Source: Apiotrichum sp. Y4204
Taxonomy: Eukaryota > Basidiomycota > Tremellomycetes > Trichosporonales > Trichosporonaceae
Direction: 5' to 3'
Assembly: GCA_025531455.1 (NCBI GenBank)
Contig: JAMYHL010000007.1
Location: 1 to 64,000 of the forward strand
DNA length: 64,000 nucleotides
Shown here: one piece after another, positions 37,108-49,000 of the stretch
Position numbering within the stretch: position 1 is the stretch's first letter
How the letters are laid out: each line of letters begins with the position of its first letter
The notes under the pieces: generated by a model
The model's database searches: none
Told to the model about the DNA's origin: nothing
What the model saw: the letters and a program-made list of their open reading frames with translations, nothing else
Made by a program: the position numbers and the translations under genes

Positions 37108-39032
37108 GGGAGAGACAACAACGTCCATTGACGCCGGCGATCTTCGAAAGAAAAGCGTAAACTGTAAGTTGCACTTTGCTTTGTTCCAAATCATCCTGAG
37201 ATTTTCTCCCTCCAAGATCTGGGGTTCTCTGCTCATCCAGTGCTGAAGCTAGGTGTGCCTGTACTCTTCGGACTCCAGAGCTGGAGCAACAAATAACACA
37301 TCACTCGTCTTAGCGAGCGCGTAATGCAGCTCGTCGTCTCGGGAATCCTCGATGAAAGCATTTTGTTTTTGCGCACCGCGCAAGGCAGCTGATGCTGAAG
37401 CAACGAGGCCCGGCTTCCGGCCGACCATCCACAACTCACCACCCACAACGCCGAGCATCCCGAGCCACTGGCCCATGAGCACAGCGATCAGGAAAGAGAT
37501 CATATTGTCGAACAAATGAGATTCGCATGCCAGGATTCCACTCACGCCTCACTGACGAGAGACATCATCGCCCTGTTAGGTGACGTGTGACCTATGATCT
37601 TTGACGGGCAACGCGCAACGTTGGGGGGCAAAACACAGGCGGGTGTTCCTCGGCTGCAGAGGAGCGTTACAATAGATCCCCGGCAGATCCGGTGTGCTCC
37701 CGTTTTGTTTTTTGCCCGGCTTCAAACAATGTGACTTAAGCCCATCGTTCTTCATCGGTTCGTGTCATGTTTTGTCGCTGGGCATGTGATGCCATTGTGA
37801 TGGAAGATTCCCCTCCGCCTCAGAGCCACGTCATCAGTGCCTCGGCGGGCAACGGTTCCTTGGCGCCACATGCTGCAACGGACACTGCACTTGGGCCAGC
37901 ACCTAGCCTCTTAACAGAGCGCAACAGTGATATCTGGAGAAACAATGCCTTGGGCCCCAAATCTGATGAGAAGCCGGGGTGGTGGTAGGTCGTCTGGTTT
38001 GTGGGAGGAGGCACATGGGTCGTGGCAAGCGCGCCTTGTTTGGTTGCGATAAGCTTGAGCTCGTTTGCAATTCTGCCTCCGAGAGATCCGATGACGATCT
38101 GCGAGGCAGTGCAGATCCGCTGACATGTGCGGAGTGAGCAAAAACCCTAGATGGCGATCGTGGCAATAGAATTTTCAACAAATCGTGTCACCCACTCGAA
38201 CCTGAGATCTCCCAAACCTGCGTCGGCAGCGTTTCACTTGTCGCTAGAATCTGGAAAGGGTCTCGACGGCCATTGTGGCTGGGACCTTACAGATCTCCGA
38301 CTGAAACATCCTGTGCCGCGCGACTGAGATTCTAGCTTTAGAGGTTATGGGAGGATCTCGGATACTGTTGGGATCTGGGGCAATGTTGTAAGAGTGGCAG
38401 TGTGGCGGATCTGAGGGTGGTACGGACCGCGTGGCGACAGCCTTGTGTTGTGTCTGCCCTACAAGTAGATAGTGCTCGATGTGTAGGCTTTCGTTTTTGA
38501 TGACCATGCTGAGATGGGGGTTCACAGCGGACAGTGGCTACAGTAACACCTGTATTGCTCTCCGACATCTGGCTGTTGGCTGGCCAAGCTGGCAAATTAT
38601 CCCCCAAGAACAAGCAAGTTTCTCGTCATGCTTCGAGCTACGAGGTGGTTTATTCCTCTTGTTCTTCAACCGCCCCCGCTAGGCAAATGCTGGCAACTGA
38701 GAGCAATGGCCATTCCCTGTTTTATGGCATTTTTTCACTTTGATTTTTCTTTTTCTCTTGTTCGTTGTACTGTATATACGTTCTTGTTAGTCCCACCCGC
38801 ACTGACTATATCGAGCTTGCGCAGCTTTGCATTGTTCATTCCCTGTTCGTCCCTCTTCCTCCCCCTTGCTGACTGAGCTTCTCCCTCTCATCGTGTGCCC
38901 TACGCGCATCTTCGAAATCTTCCATTCTTTAAAGCGCCTCAGTGGATCGAGCGACTTCAGTGGTCCTTACAGGACGTACCACTCCTAACGCTTGACGGCG
39001 GATATGTGGCAAGGGATACCGCCTTGAGCGTG

Positions 39033-39086
39033 CATGGGTGGCAGAGATGAGACGTGGGTACTATCGGCACAGGTGAGACATGGGTA
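39033..39086. repeat. Short direct repeat (two copies, about 25 nt)
   Basis: Two adjacent imperfect copies contain TGAGACGTGGGTACTATCGG and TGAGACATGGGTACTATCGA, differing at a few bases, in non-coding DNA upstream of the amidase. Confidence 0.6.
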
Positions 39087-39277
39087 CTATCGACAGCTTA
39101 TCAGCATGATGCGGTCAGTGAAATGCCGTGAGGGGGAAATTAACTGCGAAACATCGTACTGTACAGTATATGAGCTCCAATGAACGGGGAAGAATGAGTG
39201 CAGTGTACTGTAGAGCAAGTAAAAGATCTGGCAACTCACAGCCCGCTGATGTCAGCCGTTAGCCATGGCTTTCGCGA

Positions 39278-39285
39278 TATAAAAG
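39278..39285 (+). promoter_or_regulatory. Orphan TATA box (TATAAAAG)
   Basis: This is a perfect TATAAAAG on the plus strand, 660 nt upstream of the amidase ATG and without a convincing ORF directly downstream. It could drive a non-coding transcript or a long-leader amidase mRNA. Confidence 0.3.
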
Positions 39286-39865
39286 AGTGAGTCGTGACTT
39301 TGGCGATAAGCTGCGACCCTGGAAGAACTCTCTATCGGCTAACTGCGCCTTTCGGTGTCCACCAGCGAAAGGGTTGACTTGACTTGTATGCGGCAAAACG
39401 TCCGACAGATTTCAGATTTTCACTTACTGTATCAACCATCTAACCACCATGTACAGTGTACCTCGGCTGTCTCCGACCGCTCCACTTACATCGTGGTCCC
39501 CATCTTATCACCCCTAATGGTCTCAAGCAGTGAACTCCTTATCATGATCTCGTGGATGGAGATGTGGGGAAGTGAACGCCACCTGGCGGCTAGAGGCGGG
39601 GAACAGCGGGGGGTGATTGTCGGCTAAAAACATTTATACGCCAGACGCCCGATACGCCGGCTCCACCCCGGCCGGAGCCGGGTCGTGTGGGGAAGAGACC
39701 GGATTGCCGACACTGTGCACCTCGGCATATGGCGCATGACGCCGGTGGCTCCGCAACGCCGCAACGTCGCAAGTCACAAGCGATGGGATGGGGTTGTCCG
39801 TAGCGATACGATGCGCCGCGACGGGAAGCGATATTGCCCACTCCACACCACCTTGTTCCCGTGAG

Positions 39866-39874
39866 TATATATAT
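39866..39874 (+). promoter_or_regulatory. TATA-like element of the amidase gene
   Basis: TATATATAT lies about 70-79 nt upstream of the amidase start codon at 39945, a plausible core-promoter distance for a fungal gene. Confidence 0.45.
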
Positions 39875-39944
39875 CCCACAACAACATATTCCCCGGCAGC
39901 ACATTACACAGACACTCCCCCCCACATCTCCATTACTATTCATC

Positions 39945-41728
39945 ATGACAACCGGCAAAGACTGGCAGGCGCGGCGGGACGCGTACAACGCCTCGATCAT
40001 CGCCGCAATCCCTGAGGACTGGCGCCTCCCCGAGGGCCTCAAGCTGTCGAGCGACGTTCGGAACGTCGCCGAGACGAGCGGCATCCTTACCCCTGCCGAA
40101 GTCAAGATCCTCGCTCAGGACGCGACCTCGCTCGCGGCTGCGATCGCCGAGAGGAAGTACACCGCCGTCGAGGTGGCCACCGCGTACGGCAAGGCTGCGG
40201 CCGTCGCGCACCAGACGACGCACTGCCTCATGGACTTTTTCCCCGAGGAGGGGCTCGCGCGCGCCAAGGAGCTTGACGAGATCCTCGAGCGCACCGGCAA
40301 GACTGTCGGCCCGATGCACGGCGTCCCCCTCTCCATCAAGGGTGAGTACTCAGTGGCAGCTTTTGCCCCGTTGTCCTCGACTAACGCCAGACATGTGCGG
40401 CGTGATCGGTCGCCGCATGTCGGGCGGCTACCTTTCGATTCTCGAGGGTCCCGAGGGCGTGAACGCCTCGGACGCGACGATCGTCGCCGCGTTCCGCAAG
40501 GCCGGCGCCGTCTTCTTCTGCAAGACGTCCATGCCCCAGGGCGTCATGCACCTCGAGTGCAAGAGCTTCCTCGGCGAGACGACCAACCCGTACAACACCG
40601 CGCTCACCCCCGGCGGATCGTCGGGCGGTGAGTCGGCGCTCATCGCTGCTGGTGGCAGTGTCCTTGGGTACGTCCTGGCTGGTGGGATGGGTGAACTCTA
40701 CCCTGTACACACTCCTTCCCCGCATTCATCCCTCTGACGTACAGAATCGGCTCGGACATTGGCGGCTCGATCCGTAACCCGTGCGCCAACTGCGGGCTTT
40801 ACGGCTTCAAGCCCTCGGCGATGCGTCTCCCAAAGAGCGGCAACATGGGCGGCATGCCGGGCCAGGAGGCGATCGTCGGCGCGGTCGGCCCGATGGGCGT
40901 GTCTGCCCGGGATATGGAGCTGTTCGTCGCTACCGTGCTCGCTGATGAGCCGTGGTCCGACCCCTCGCAGGTACGCATGCCGTGGCGTCCCGAGGAAGTC
41001 AAGTGGATTGGCGGGGACAAGCCGCGGATTGGTGTCATGTGGGACGACGGCGTGTGCGTTCCCCAGCCGCCTATGCGTCGTGCGATGAAGCTTGCAGTGG
41101 ACAAGCTCAAGAAGGCGGGCTTCGACGTCGTCGACATCAAGGGATACCGTACCGCCGACGGATGGGACATTCTCAAGCGCCTGTACTTTACCGATGGCGG
41201 TGCGCGTGTCAAGACGCAGTGCGGCAAGACGGGCGAGCCGGTGCTCCCCCTGACAGAGTGGATCATGGACGGGGCCGTCGACACGACCGCAACAGACCTG
41301 TTTGAGCTGGTAAAGGAGCGCGACACCTTCCGCGCGGACTACAACGCGTGGTGGCAGAAGCAGAACATTGATGTCCTCCTCCTCCCTCCCTACCCTGGGC
41401 CGGCACCCGAGCTCGGGACGTCAAAGTACTGGATGTACACGGCCATGTACAACCTCACCGACTACCCCGGCGCGGTGTTCCCGACGCCGTGGACCGTCGA
41501 GGCGAGTGATGTGGAGGAGAAGCGCGAGTTCCTCAGCGAGGACGACAAGCTGATTGCGTCTTTCTGTGAGTCTGGATATATCTCTGTCACGAAGACGACA
41601 ACTTACACTCAGATTCCCCCGAGAAGTTTGTCAACGCGCCGCTCTCGCTCCAGATTGTCGGGATGCGGTGGGAGGACGAGAAGGTCATGGAGGCGCTCAA
41701 GATCATCAGCAAGGTCGTCCGCGAGTAG
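39945..41728 (+). CDS. Amidase-signature family hydrolase (acetamidase-like)
   Basis: Four exons (39945-40341, 40391-40667, 40745-41565, 41613-41728) give exactly 536 residues, the usual length for fungal acetamidases. The Ser-cisSer-Lys triad is visible. The Lys is in GVPLSIKD (formed across intron 1), the Gly/Ser loop is TPGGSSGGESALIA, and the nucleophile Ser is in IGSDIGGSIRNPCANCGLYGFKPS. Enzymes of this family hydrolyse amides to acid plus ammonia and often serve nitrogen acquisition. No signal peptide is present, so it is probably cytosolic. Strong preference for C/G third positions suggests good expression. The substrate cannot be told from sequence. Confidence 0.9.
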
Positions 41729-41866
41729 AGCATAGCATAGTAGAGAGGAGAGAAGACGCTTGAGAGGGACCGAATGGGAAGGTCAAGGGCTAGTATGCAG
41801 ATACCAATATACGCAACCCTGGTAGCTTGGCAGCAACTCAGACGGCACTAATCTATACATACACAT

Positions 41867-43397
41867 CTACGTAGCGCGCAGGAGCACTTTTCCCCACGCG
41901 CGCTCATTCTCGCGCTGCAGCATCGCGCGGAACTCATCATACGACCCCACTGTACCTGCGTCATGTGGGGCGCCGAAACCCGAGTCGTCCTTGTTCTCGG
42001 CCCACGGGTCCGCGCCGCGTCGCAGCGCTGCGAGAGCGGGGATCGCGCCCAGAGCGCTCGGGACAAGCACGTACGATGGCGGGTAGTGTGCCAGGTAGGC
42101 GTGGGCCTCGAGCTGACGCGAGGTCATGAGGAGCGGTGTCTGCCGTCAGTGTTAGAGTATTACCTTGTTGTAGACTCACCTCGGCGATGAGGGCTATGGG
42201 CACGGTGGACGTGATGTTGTCCTCGAACGGGGGCACGACCAGATCCTGCCGTCAGCGCAAGACTACCAAATCACGTACCAGGCCGCGGACGGCAGACACC
42301 ACCTCATCGAGCGTGCCGTTCTCGCTCCGCACGACGGCCCACGCCTCGTCATTAAGCAGCGCGGGGATCGCGACGGCGCCAAAGACGTGCAGCGTGAACC
42401 CCTCACTTGTGTCGGTGTAGTCCGGCACGCGCTGCGGGTTGGGGTTTTCCGCGTCCGGTGCGCCGAGGGGAACAAGCTGGCGGAGTGTGCTGTTCGCGCC
42501 CGCGGTGATTAGCGTGTAGCCCCACAGTGGGGGGTTGGCTGAGGTCAGAACTGAGTTGAGCCGCGAGTCAACCCACCAAGAATCGCAGCTTCCAGATCTG
42601 CAAGAAGCGACGCGAGCTGTGCCGGTTCAGCACCAGCATCGACAATCGCGGCCCGGTGGACGCCCGCTCGTGGGACTTTGGGGGGAAGGCTTGGTGGGAT
42701 GAATATCTGCCGTCAGCACCGAAAATTCACTCTCAACCCACCGGCACAAAGCTCTCCACACCCCGCGCAACGCCCTCCCACACCGAGCCCCAGACGTGTA
42801 CCTGTCTCCGCAGCGCAGCACGCTCTCCCAGCGCGAGTACGTCGAGCCGCCTAGTCGCCGCGAGGGGCGTGAGGTGTTGAAACCCCGTGTCGTGTGCGAG
42901 GCAGACGGCGCGGCGTTTCGGTTGCGGTGTCCGCACGCGCTTGCTGTCTCCGTCTTCCCCGCTCTTCTCCTCTATCGGCGCGTTGAGCCACGCGGAGACA
43001 GTATCCGGATCAGTCTCAGAACAGGACGTTAAGACGAGCACGTCGGCGTCGGGTAATGTCTCCCCCGCGTCTACAGTCAAATCCATGAACCAACGCGTCA
43101 GTCTCCAGAGAACTCACCATACATGGTCGGCTTAACTCCAAGCTCTCGCAATACCCCCTCGACAGCCCTCATCTCCCCCTCCTTCCCCCTCACGACCCCG
43201 ACTCTCAGGCTCGCAACTCTCGCCGCTTGTTTCCGCGACAGCCCTGTTCCGAAAATGGGCAAGTTCAGGTGTCCAAGCCGGGAGCGCACCTCGATGGCGC
43301 CGAGGCGCTCGAGGAGGACAAGGAGGACAGCGGCAAGGACCGTGGCGAGGAGGAGGAGGCGCCAGATCCGCGCGGGGCGGCGGGAGGGGGTTGACAT
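41867..43397 (-). CDS. Unrecognised membrane-anchored (type II-like) protein
   Basis: I do not recognise the family. The start ATG at 43395-43397 gives a short basic N-terminus (MSTPSRRPARIW), then one hydrophobic segment (LLLLATVLAAVLLVLLERLG). This suggests a type II anchor with the bulk of the protein in the secretory lumen. About seven short exons follow; in-frame pieces include LRVGVVRGKEGEMRAVEGVL, DADVLVLTSCSETDPDTVS, FQHLTPLAATRRLDVLALG, VHVWGSVWEGVARGV, NPPLWGYTLITAGANS and a C-terminal YPPSYVLVPSALGAIPALA. The stop TAG is at 41867-41869. Topology and the two-lobe alternation of strand-like segments recall glycosyltransferase-like folds, but this is only an impression. Length is roughly 450 residues. 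Confidence 0.65.
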
Positions 43398-44149
43398 CGT
43401 TGAAGGAAGGTCGGGAAAGGAGGGGGGTAAGGTGTGTGGGGGAAAGGAAGGGGAACACCGGACGATCCGCGGAGACGGTGTGGGAGCGCCAGAAGCGAAC
43501 GGGTGCCGGTCGTTATCAACTCGGGCGCGATCCCGATGAATGCGCGGCCTGGCCTGGAGCAGTCGACGAGGGGTGGGAAGTGTGTGATTTTGTAAATGTT
43601 GCACGGGGGATATCAACCTCCCGATAAACAGTGGAGCCGAAATCCTCAACTGTAGCCCGTGCCCGCTCCGCAGCTGTCGGATCAGACGAATTGGTCTCGA
43701 CGATGTGAAGGTGAGTTGTGTGTAGAGTTTGAACAAGTGCGTAGTGAGTTGGTGCCAAGAGGTCGGCGAACAAGGTTGGAGGTTGGACGGTGCGGGAAGT
43801 CGAGTGAGAGTGGCTCGGCATGACGTTATCCGGTGTAAACATCCGGCGGCGGTGGTGTCTGAGACATCCATCACTTCAATGGGCTAACGGGTTTCCTCTA
43901 TCCTCTAAATGTGTTAGCTGTTTCCGCTCCATGTAGCACAGAGTTGCACTTCACGCTGCTGTCCTTGCTGCTTATGTTACCTTTCTTGTTGCTACTGCTG
44001 CACCCTGGCGCCAGCTCCACGCTACCTCATGCCATTTCATTAACAAGCAACACTACGACGCTGTGACAGATACCATCACCATGAACCTTTAAACAGACAC
44101 ACCCTAGCTGAGCTCCATCTCACACTCTGCCCCGCAACTCTCTCTGCCT
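43398..44149. other. Intergenic region
   Basis: This is the promoter of the membrane-anchored gene and the 3' flank of the inhibitor-2 gene. A minus-strand open frame from ATG 43819-43821 to 43516 (about 102 codons, no known domain) is noted but not called. Confidence 0.4.
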
Positions 44150-45238
44150 CTACATAGCTCCGTTGGCGCCATTTGGCACAGGCGGCGCCGCGTCGTCCTC
44201 ATCCTCATCGTCGTCCTCCATCTCACGCGACTTTTTGAGCGCGAGGGCAGCCTCCTGCCCGTAGTGCATCGCGCGCTTCTTCTCGAAATCACGCTTGTGC
44301 GCCTTGGCCTCCTCGTCCATCGCCTCCTCGTCGCTGTCGGCAAACACCTCCGAACCAGACACGGAACTGGCTGTGTTGGCCGCGGTGTTAGCGTATGTCG
44401 CGCCAACGAGGGCGGGGATCGCCTGTGTGGGCGATGACGGCTGTCCGGGGCGCACAGGGTGCGGCTTGTCTGGGAGGGAGAAGGATGCGGAGCGGGACGA
44501 GCCGGATGATGCGCCAATCGACGGGCGACGTGCATTCGTCTCCGTGTTGGTGTCCGTCAGTTCGCGGGTCGAGTTAGATGGGCTGCGATGAGTACAGATG
44601 CTTATCATTCACTTACCTCGAAGTGAGGGCTGTAGGCGACTGGGGAGCCTCGGCTCCGAGATCGAATTCAGGGGGCTCTTGGGCATTAGCACAGGTGAGA
44701 ACAGCCGGCGGATCGACTGCGGATACTCACCACCGATTCCCAAGACAAGGTCGTTCTCAGCGTCGTAGCGGACATACGGCGTCTTGGGCTCGTCGATCTT
44801 CCTGAGAGCGTTAGGATGTGAGTGAACGAAAGGAAAGCGTCGTTAGAGTGCCGCAGATGGAGGCCCGGAGGCCGTTGATTGCAGGCAACGGTAGCTCGAC
44901 TCACATGAGCGAGTCCTTCTGAATCTCCGTGAGGGCGATGTTTGCCTCGTCCCATTGAAGACTGACCGTCAGCAGCTGTTAGAATGAGGTTATGTGCGAG
45001 TCGGCTCCACTGATAAATGGGATCATTGTCCTTCTGCGGTTTTTCTGTTGCCGATTATCGCCACCACTTACTGCTCAGTGCGACCACCCTGCTCCGAGAC
45101 GCTTCCGCCACGGATTGGGTTCTTGAGAATGCCGCGTGCAGGCGGGGGACGCTCACCGCTCGGGGCAATGGGGACGGGGTCCTCTGCGGCGGTGGGGAAC
45201 GGGACTGGGTTCTGGGTGGGGAGGGTGTTGGAGGGCAT
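44150..45238 (-). CDS. GLC8: Protein phosphatase inhibitor 2 (Glc8-like PP1 regulator)
   Basis: Five short exons on the minus strand encode about 260 residues, starting MPSNTLPTQNPVP at 45236-45238 and ending NGANGAM with TAG at 44150-44152. The three family landmarks are present in order: the PP1-docking GILKN motif (PPPARGILKNPI), the LQWDEANIALTEIQKDSLM block with the adjoining KIDEPKTPYVRYDAENDLV, and the C-terminal FEKKRAMHYGQEAALAL helix. Inhibitor 2 proteins bind PP1 and, in yeast, Glc8 activates the phosphatase Glc7 after phosphorylation. The KIDEPKTPY block contains the usual T-P phosphorylation site. The C-terminus is acidic (EDDDEDEDD). Introns are short and interrupt between the conserved blocks. 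Confidence 0.9.
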
Positions 45239-46385
45239 GATGGCTGGACCTCCGAGGGTTAGGGAAGGAAGTAGTTACGATGTGAAGCTTGTGATGAGAT
45301 GGAGGGAATTGCAATAACTCTTTTCTCTCACGATCGCAAAGGCGGTGCTCGCTGTCTGTTTGCTATTGTCTGTCTGTTCTGCGAGTGAAAGTGAGAAGGG
45401 TTTGATGAGAATCGATGGATAGAAAAGCCGGTTCCTTTCTAGCTGCTGGCCGCTTACTTGCTAGCTGCCTGTGCTGCTCCTCCTCCGTTCCCCCTTTTCT
45501 ATACGTCACCATTATGATCACCCATTCACCTCGCGATTTATCCGCAAGGAGAGGGGCACGCGCCCACTCCACACTGCATTGCAGCATTCACAGCATTCAA
45601 TCTGCTTCCGGTGCTGCCATGTCAAGAGCAACGCGGCTCGTAGGGGGGGGGGTGGTGTTGTGCGCCTAGATCAAAACTGGTAAAATAGGCATTTTTAAAA
45701 GCGAAGTGCCTATTAGAGCTCCCGAAGGCTGCCCTTGATCCTCAAACAAAAGCTACCAGGTATTACGTAATTTTCCCTTGCCATTCCGTTGCTGTTGATC
45801 CGTCAGGGAAGCGGAAAATGGAACTCCGTGGCTCATGGAATCTAATAGAAATATAGCTTGCCTTCTGGCTCAGCCTGTTGTCGTTGTTCCCCTAAAAGGG
45901 TCCTAAGAAGGGGCTACCAATTCTAAATACGTCCGAATTAGGATTCCCCACCCTCTGCCGTGTGCACAGCCCAGGGGGCACTGCCACAGCCACACCCACG
46001 AAAAGGTCACAAACAAAGTCTACGCGACCTCCACGTCGACGAGAGGCGGAGGGAAGACACGTTTGAGAGGCTTTACAGCCAGAGGGGAGAGCCAGAGTGA
46101 GCTGGAGAGCTGGAGAAGCACAGGGAAAGGTGCGTCGACACGCGTCAGCAACACAGTCAGCCCCTGCTGTCATTCGCTCATTGAACAGTACATGAAATAA
46201 ACGAACGACACAGTACTGCAGTTGCTCGCTGTCACCCACCCCGCTGACACCACCTCTTTCTCTCTTCTCACTCTCTCTCTCTCTTCTCCTCACACACACT
46301 CTCCTTCGCATTCTCTCTTCTCTCCAACTTTTCTATTGGACGGACCCAAAAGTCGTCGCTCGTCGCACTCACCACTCCCCACACA
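45239..46385. other. Divergent promoter region
   Basis: This region lies between inhibitor 2 (-) and calnexin (+). It includes a G homopolymer near 45640-45652 and a CT microsatellite at about 46261-46290 in the calnexin leader. No gene is seen. Confidence 0.45.
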
Positions 46386-48365
46386 ATGAGGCCACAGAAC
46401 GTCGTCACCGCCGCCGGCACCGGCGCCCTCTTCCTTGCCGCCTCGGCGGTCGCCTCGGATGTCGAGTTCCAGGTGAGTGCACTCTTGTGGAAGATGTATG
46501 AGCGGGTAACAATGCCGCTACTTGTCGCCACTGCAAGCTCCACAGCGTCATGCATGCAGCGCTTCGCGTTACCGCGTGTGCAGTCACTGTCACATGTGGC
46601 GACCATCCCCGTTGTCGTTCTGCCTTCCCTGTGCTCTCTGACACTCAGGCTTCCTCCATCAAGGCACCCTTCGTTGAGCAGTTCCAGCAGCCGATTCCTG
46701 ACTCGCGCTGGACTGTCTCGCGCGCTACCAAGCAGACTCCGGTCGGCGACGAGACCTTCTCGTACGTCGGCACCTGGGCTATCGAGGAGCCCGAGGTCTT
46801 CCCCGGTATCAAGGGCGACACTGGTCTTGTTCTCAGTGAGTGCCTTGTGGCGGGAAGCATTCTGACATTCCAGAGTCCAAGGCGGCCCACCACGCCATCT
46901 CCACTCTCTTCCCCGAGCCGATTGACCCCAAGGGCAAGCCCCTCGTTGTCCAGTACGAGGTCAAGCTGCAGAAGGGCCTCGAGTGCGGCGGCGCTTACAT
47001 CAAGCTCCTCACCGAGGAGAAGGAAGGCCTTCGTGCGGGCGACGAGTACACTGATAAGGTGCGTAACAGTCGCGGACGGAGCGCCTGGCGCAAGTCTTTG
47101 GCCTAGATTGGGAACGATGACGCGCAACCGCCTCCACCCCTTCATGTTTGTTGTCTCACACGCAGACTCCCTTCACCATCATGTTCGGTCCCGACCGTTG
47201 CGGTGCGACCAACAAGGTCCACTTTATCTTCCGCCACAAGAACCCGGTCACCGGCGAGTGGTCGGAGCACCACTTCAAGCAGCCCCCGCTCCCCAAGCTC
47301 ACCAAAACCACCGCCCTCTACACTCTCGTTGTTAACCCCGACAACACCTTCAAGATCCTCATCAACGAGGAGGAGGTCTCCTCCGGCTCGCTCCTTGAGG
47401 ACTTTGAGCCTCCCGTCAACCCTCCCAAGGAGATTGACGACCCCACTGACTCGAAGCCCGAGACTTGGGTTGACATTCAGGAGATCGAGGACGAGTCGGC
47501 CACCAAGCCCGAGGACTGGGACGAGGACGCGCCGCTTATGATTGTCGACACCGAGGCCACCAAGCCCGCCGACTGGCTCGAGGACGAGCCGAGCGAGATT
47601 CCCGACCCTGAGGCCGAGAAGCCCGCCGAGTGGGATGACGAGGAGGATGGCGACTGGATCTCTGACACTATCCCCAACCCCAAGTGCGCCGACGTTTCCG
47701 GCTGTGGCCCGTGGACGCAGCCCAAGATTCGCAACCCCGACTACAAGGGCAAGTGGACTCGCCCCATGATCCCCAACCCCGAGTACAAGGGCGAGTGGGC
47801 TCCCCGCCAGATCTCCAACCCCGACTTCTTCGTTGATGAGAACCCGGCCAACCTCACCCCTATTGGCGGTGTTGGTATCGAGCTCTGGACCATGACCGAG
47901 GACATCCTCTTCGACAACATCTACATTGGCCACGACCCCGCTGCCGCCCAGGAGTTCGCCAAGGAGACCTTTGACGTCAAGCGCCCCATTGAGCAGGCAG
48001 CGGAGGGCATCACTGAGGAGGACGATGGCGAGCCCGACACCCTCGTTGACAAGATTCGCTTCAAGGTTGACCAGTTCATCAGCCTTGCCCAGGAGGACCC
48101 CATCGCGGCTGCCAAGGCCATGCCCGAGGTCGCTGGTGGTCTCGCCGCCTCGGCCGTCACTGCGCTCGCCCTTCTCGGCGGCCTCCTCGGACTCTTCGGA
48201 TCCTCGAAGGCTACTCCCAAGCAGCCCACCGTTGTCAAGAAGGTCTCGCCCAAGCCCGCCCCCGTGCCCGAGGCTAAGATTGAGGAGATCACCAAGATCG
48301 AGGAGATCAGGGACGACGCCACCGGCGTTGCCAAGGTGCGCGTCACCCGCAGCACGGTGGAGTAA
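46386..48365 (+). CDS. cnx1: Calnexin, ER membrane lectin chaperone
   Basis: Four exons (46386-46472, 46649-46835, about 46875-47058, about 47166-48365) encode about 550 residues. The N-terminus is a signal peptide (MRPQNVV...[11 protein letters not shown]). The lectin domain includes [19 protein letters not shown] and [19 protein letters not shown]. The P-domain arm has tandem repeats of the two classic types, [24 protein letters not shown] and then [18 protein letters not shown]-terminal hydrophobic segment ([22 protein letters not shown]) anchors it in the ER membrane, followed by a short Lys/Pro-rich cytosolic tail ending RSTVE without an obvious KKxx signal. It folds monoglucosylated glycoproteins. 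The start is fixed by the signal peptide. Confidence 0.95.
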
Positions 48366-49000
48366 GACGACACCTTTAACCTGGTGGAGCCGCGCGTCCC
48401 ACGCAACGAGGCCGCGGCGAGAGGCGGCGCGAGTTCAGCGCGAGGCCGATGCGTGGCCCCATCTTGTAGCCTTTGTGTAGCGTAGAAGCAGCAGTGGGCT
48501 CTGCCGGTAGGTAGGGCACGGAACACATCGCCCCCATTTTATATCTGGCCTTGTAGAACCAGAGATGTCATCATCGTAGTGCAGCAGGAAAGCGGCGCGA
48601 TAGCATTGTGCAAGGGAATGAAGGAGCTGGCCGAGCTGGATCCATGTTAGTGATGCTGATCACGATGGTCCCACCAAAGCATTCGGACAGATGGTGTGGC
48701 ATGTGTGAAAGCTGAGCTCAAATACGAAACGACGTCACTGGATCGCTGATCGAGACGGTTGACAGTCGACCTGCAGCACAACCACACTGATACAGTCCAC
48801 ATCCACATGGATGCCCACCGTTCCTCGGCGGACGAGTCGTTCGGGCGCGATATCGGCAACCAGCGGAGACTGTCGTGCGTCATGTGATTATCGGCCAGCC
48901 CCGGGGTTCGGCAATGGGTGGGAACCGTTGAGGAAGTGTACATAAACAGGGGCAGAATCTAACCCATCCATATCGTCCACTACACCACATCCACTTCACC
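48366..49000. other. Intergenic region
   Basis: This is the 3' flank of calnexin and the promoter of the short-chain dehydrogenase. An AT-rich patch (TACATAAAC near 48938) lies about 60 nt upstream of the next start codon. Nothing else is seen. Confidence 0.4.

Larger units (their letters stand above)
32298..39865. other. Gene desert, about 7.6 kb
   Basis: No supported gene is seen. The segment next to 32298 is the promoter of the HypX-like gene. Open frames such as 33030-33926 (-) and 34447-34953 (-) are Arg/Ser/Cys-rich and have no domain. The region holds a 9-nt tandem repeat (33771-33800), a degenerate tandem duplication (36871-37107), a short direct repeat (about 39033-39086), a T-rich block (38727-38765) and a plus-strand TATAAAAG at 39278-39285 with no clear ORF just after it. 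Confidence 0.5.

Noticed and set aside
38160..38240. tRNA-like GGTTCGAGT motif on the minus strand
   Set aside because: The flanking bases do not form a T-arm stem, and no acceptor or anticodon arm could be built.
39590..40105. Minus-strand ORF opposite the amidase start
   Set aside because: Antisense shadow of a strongly GC3-biased exon, with no domain.
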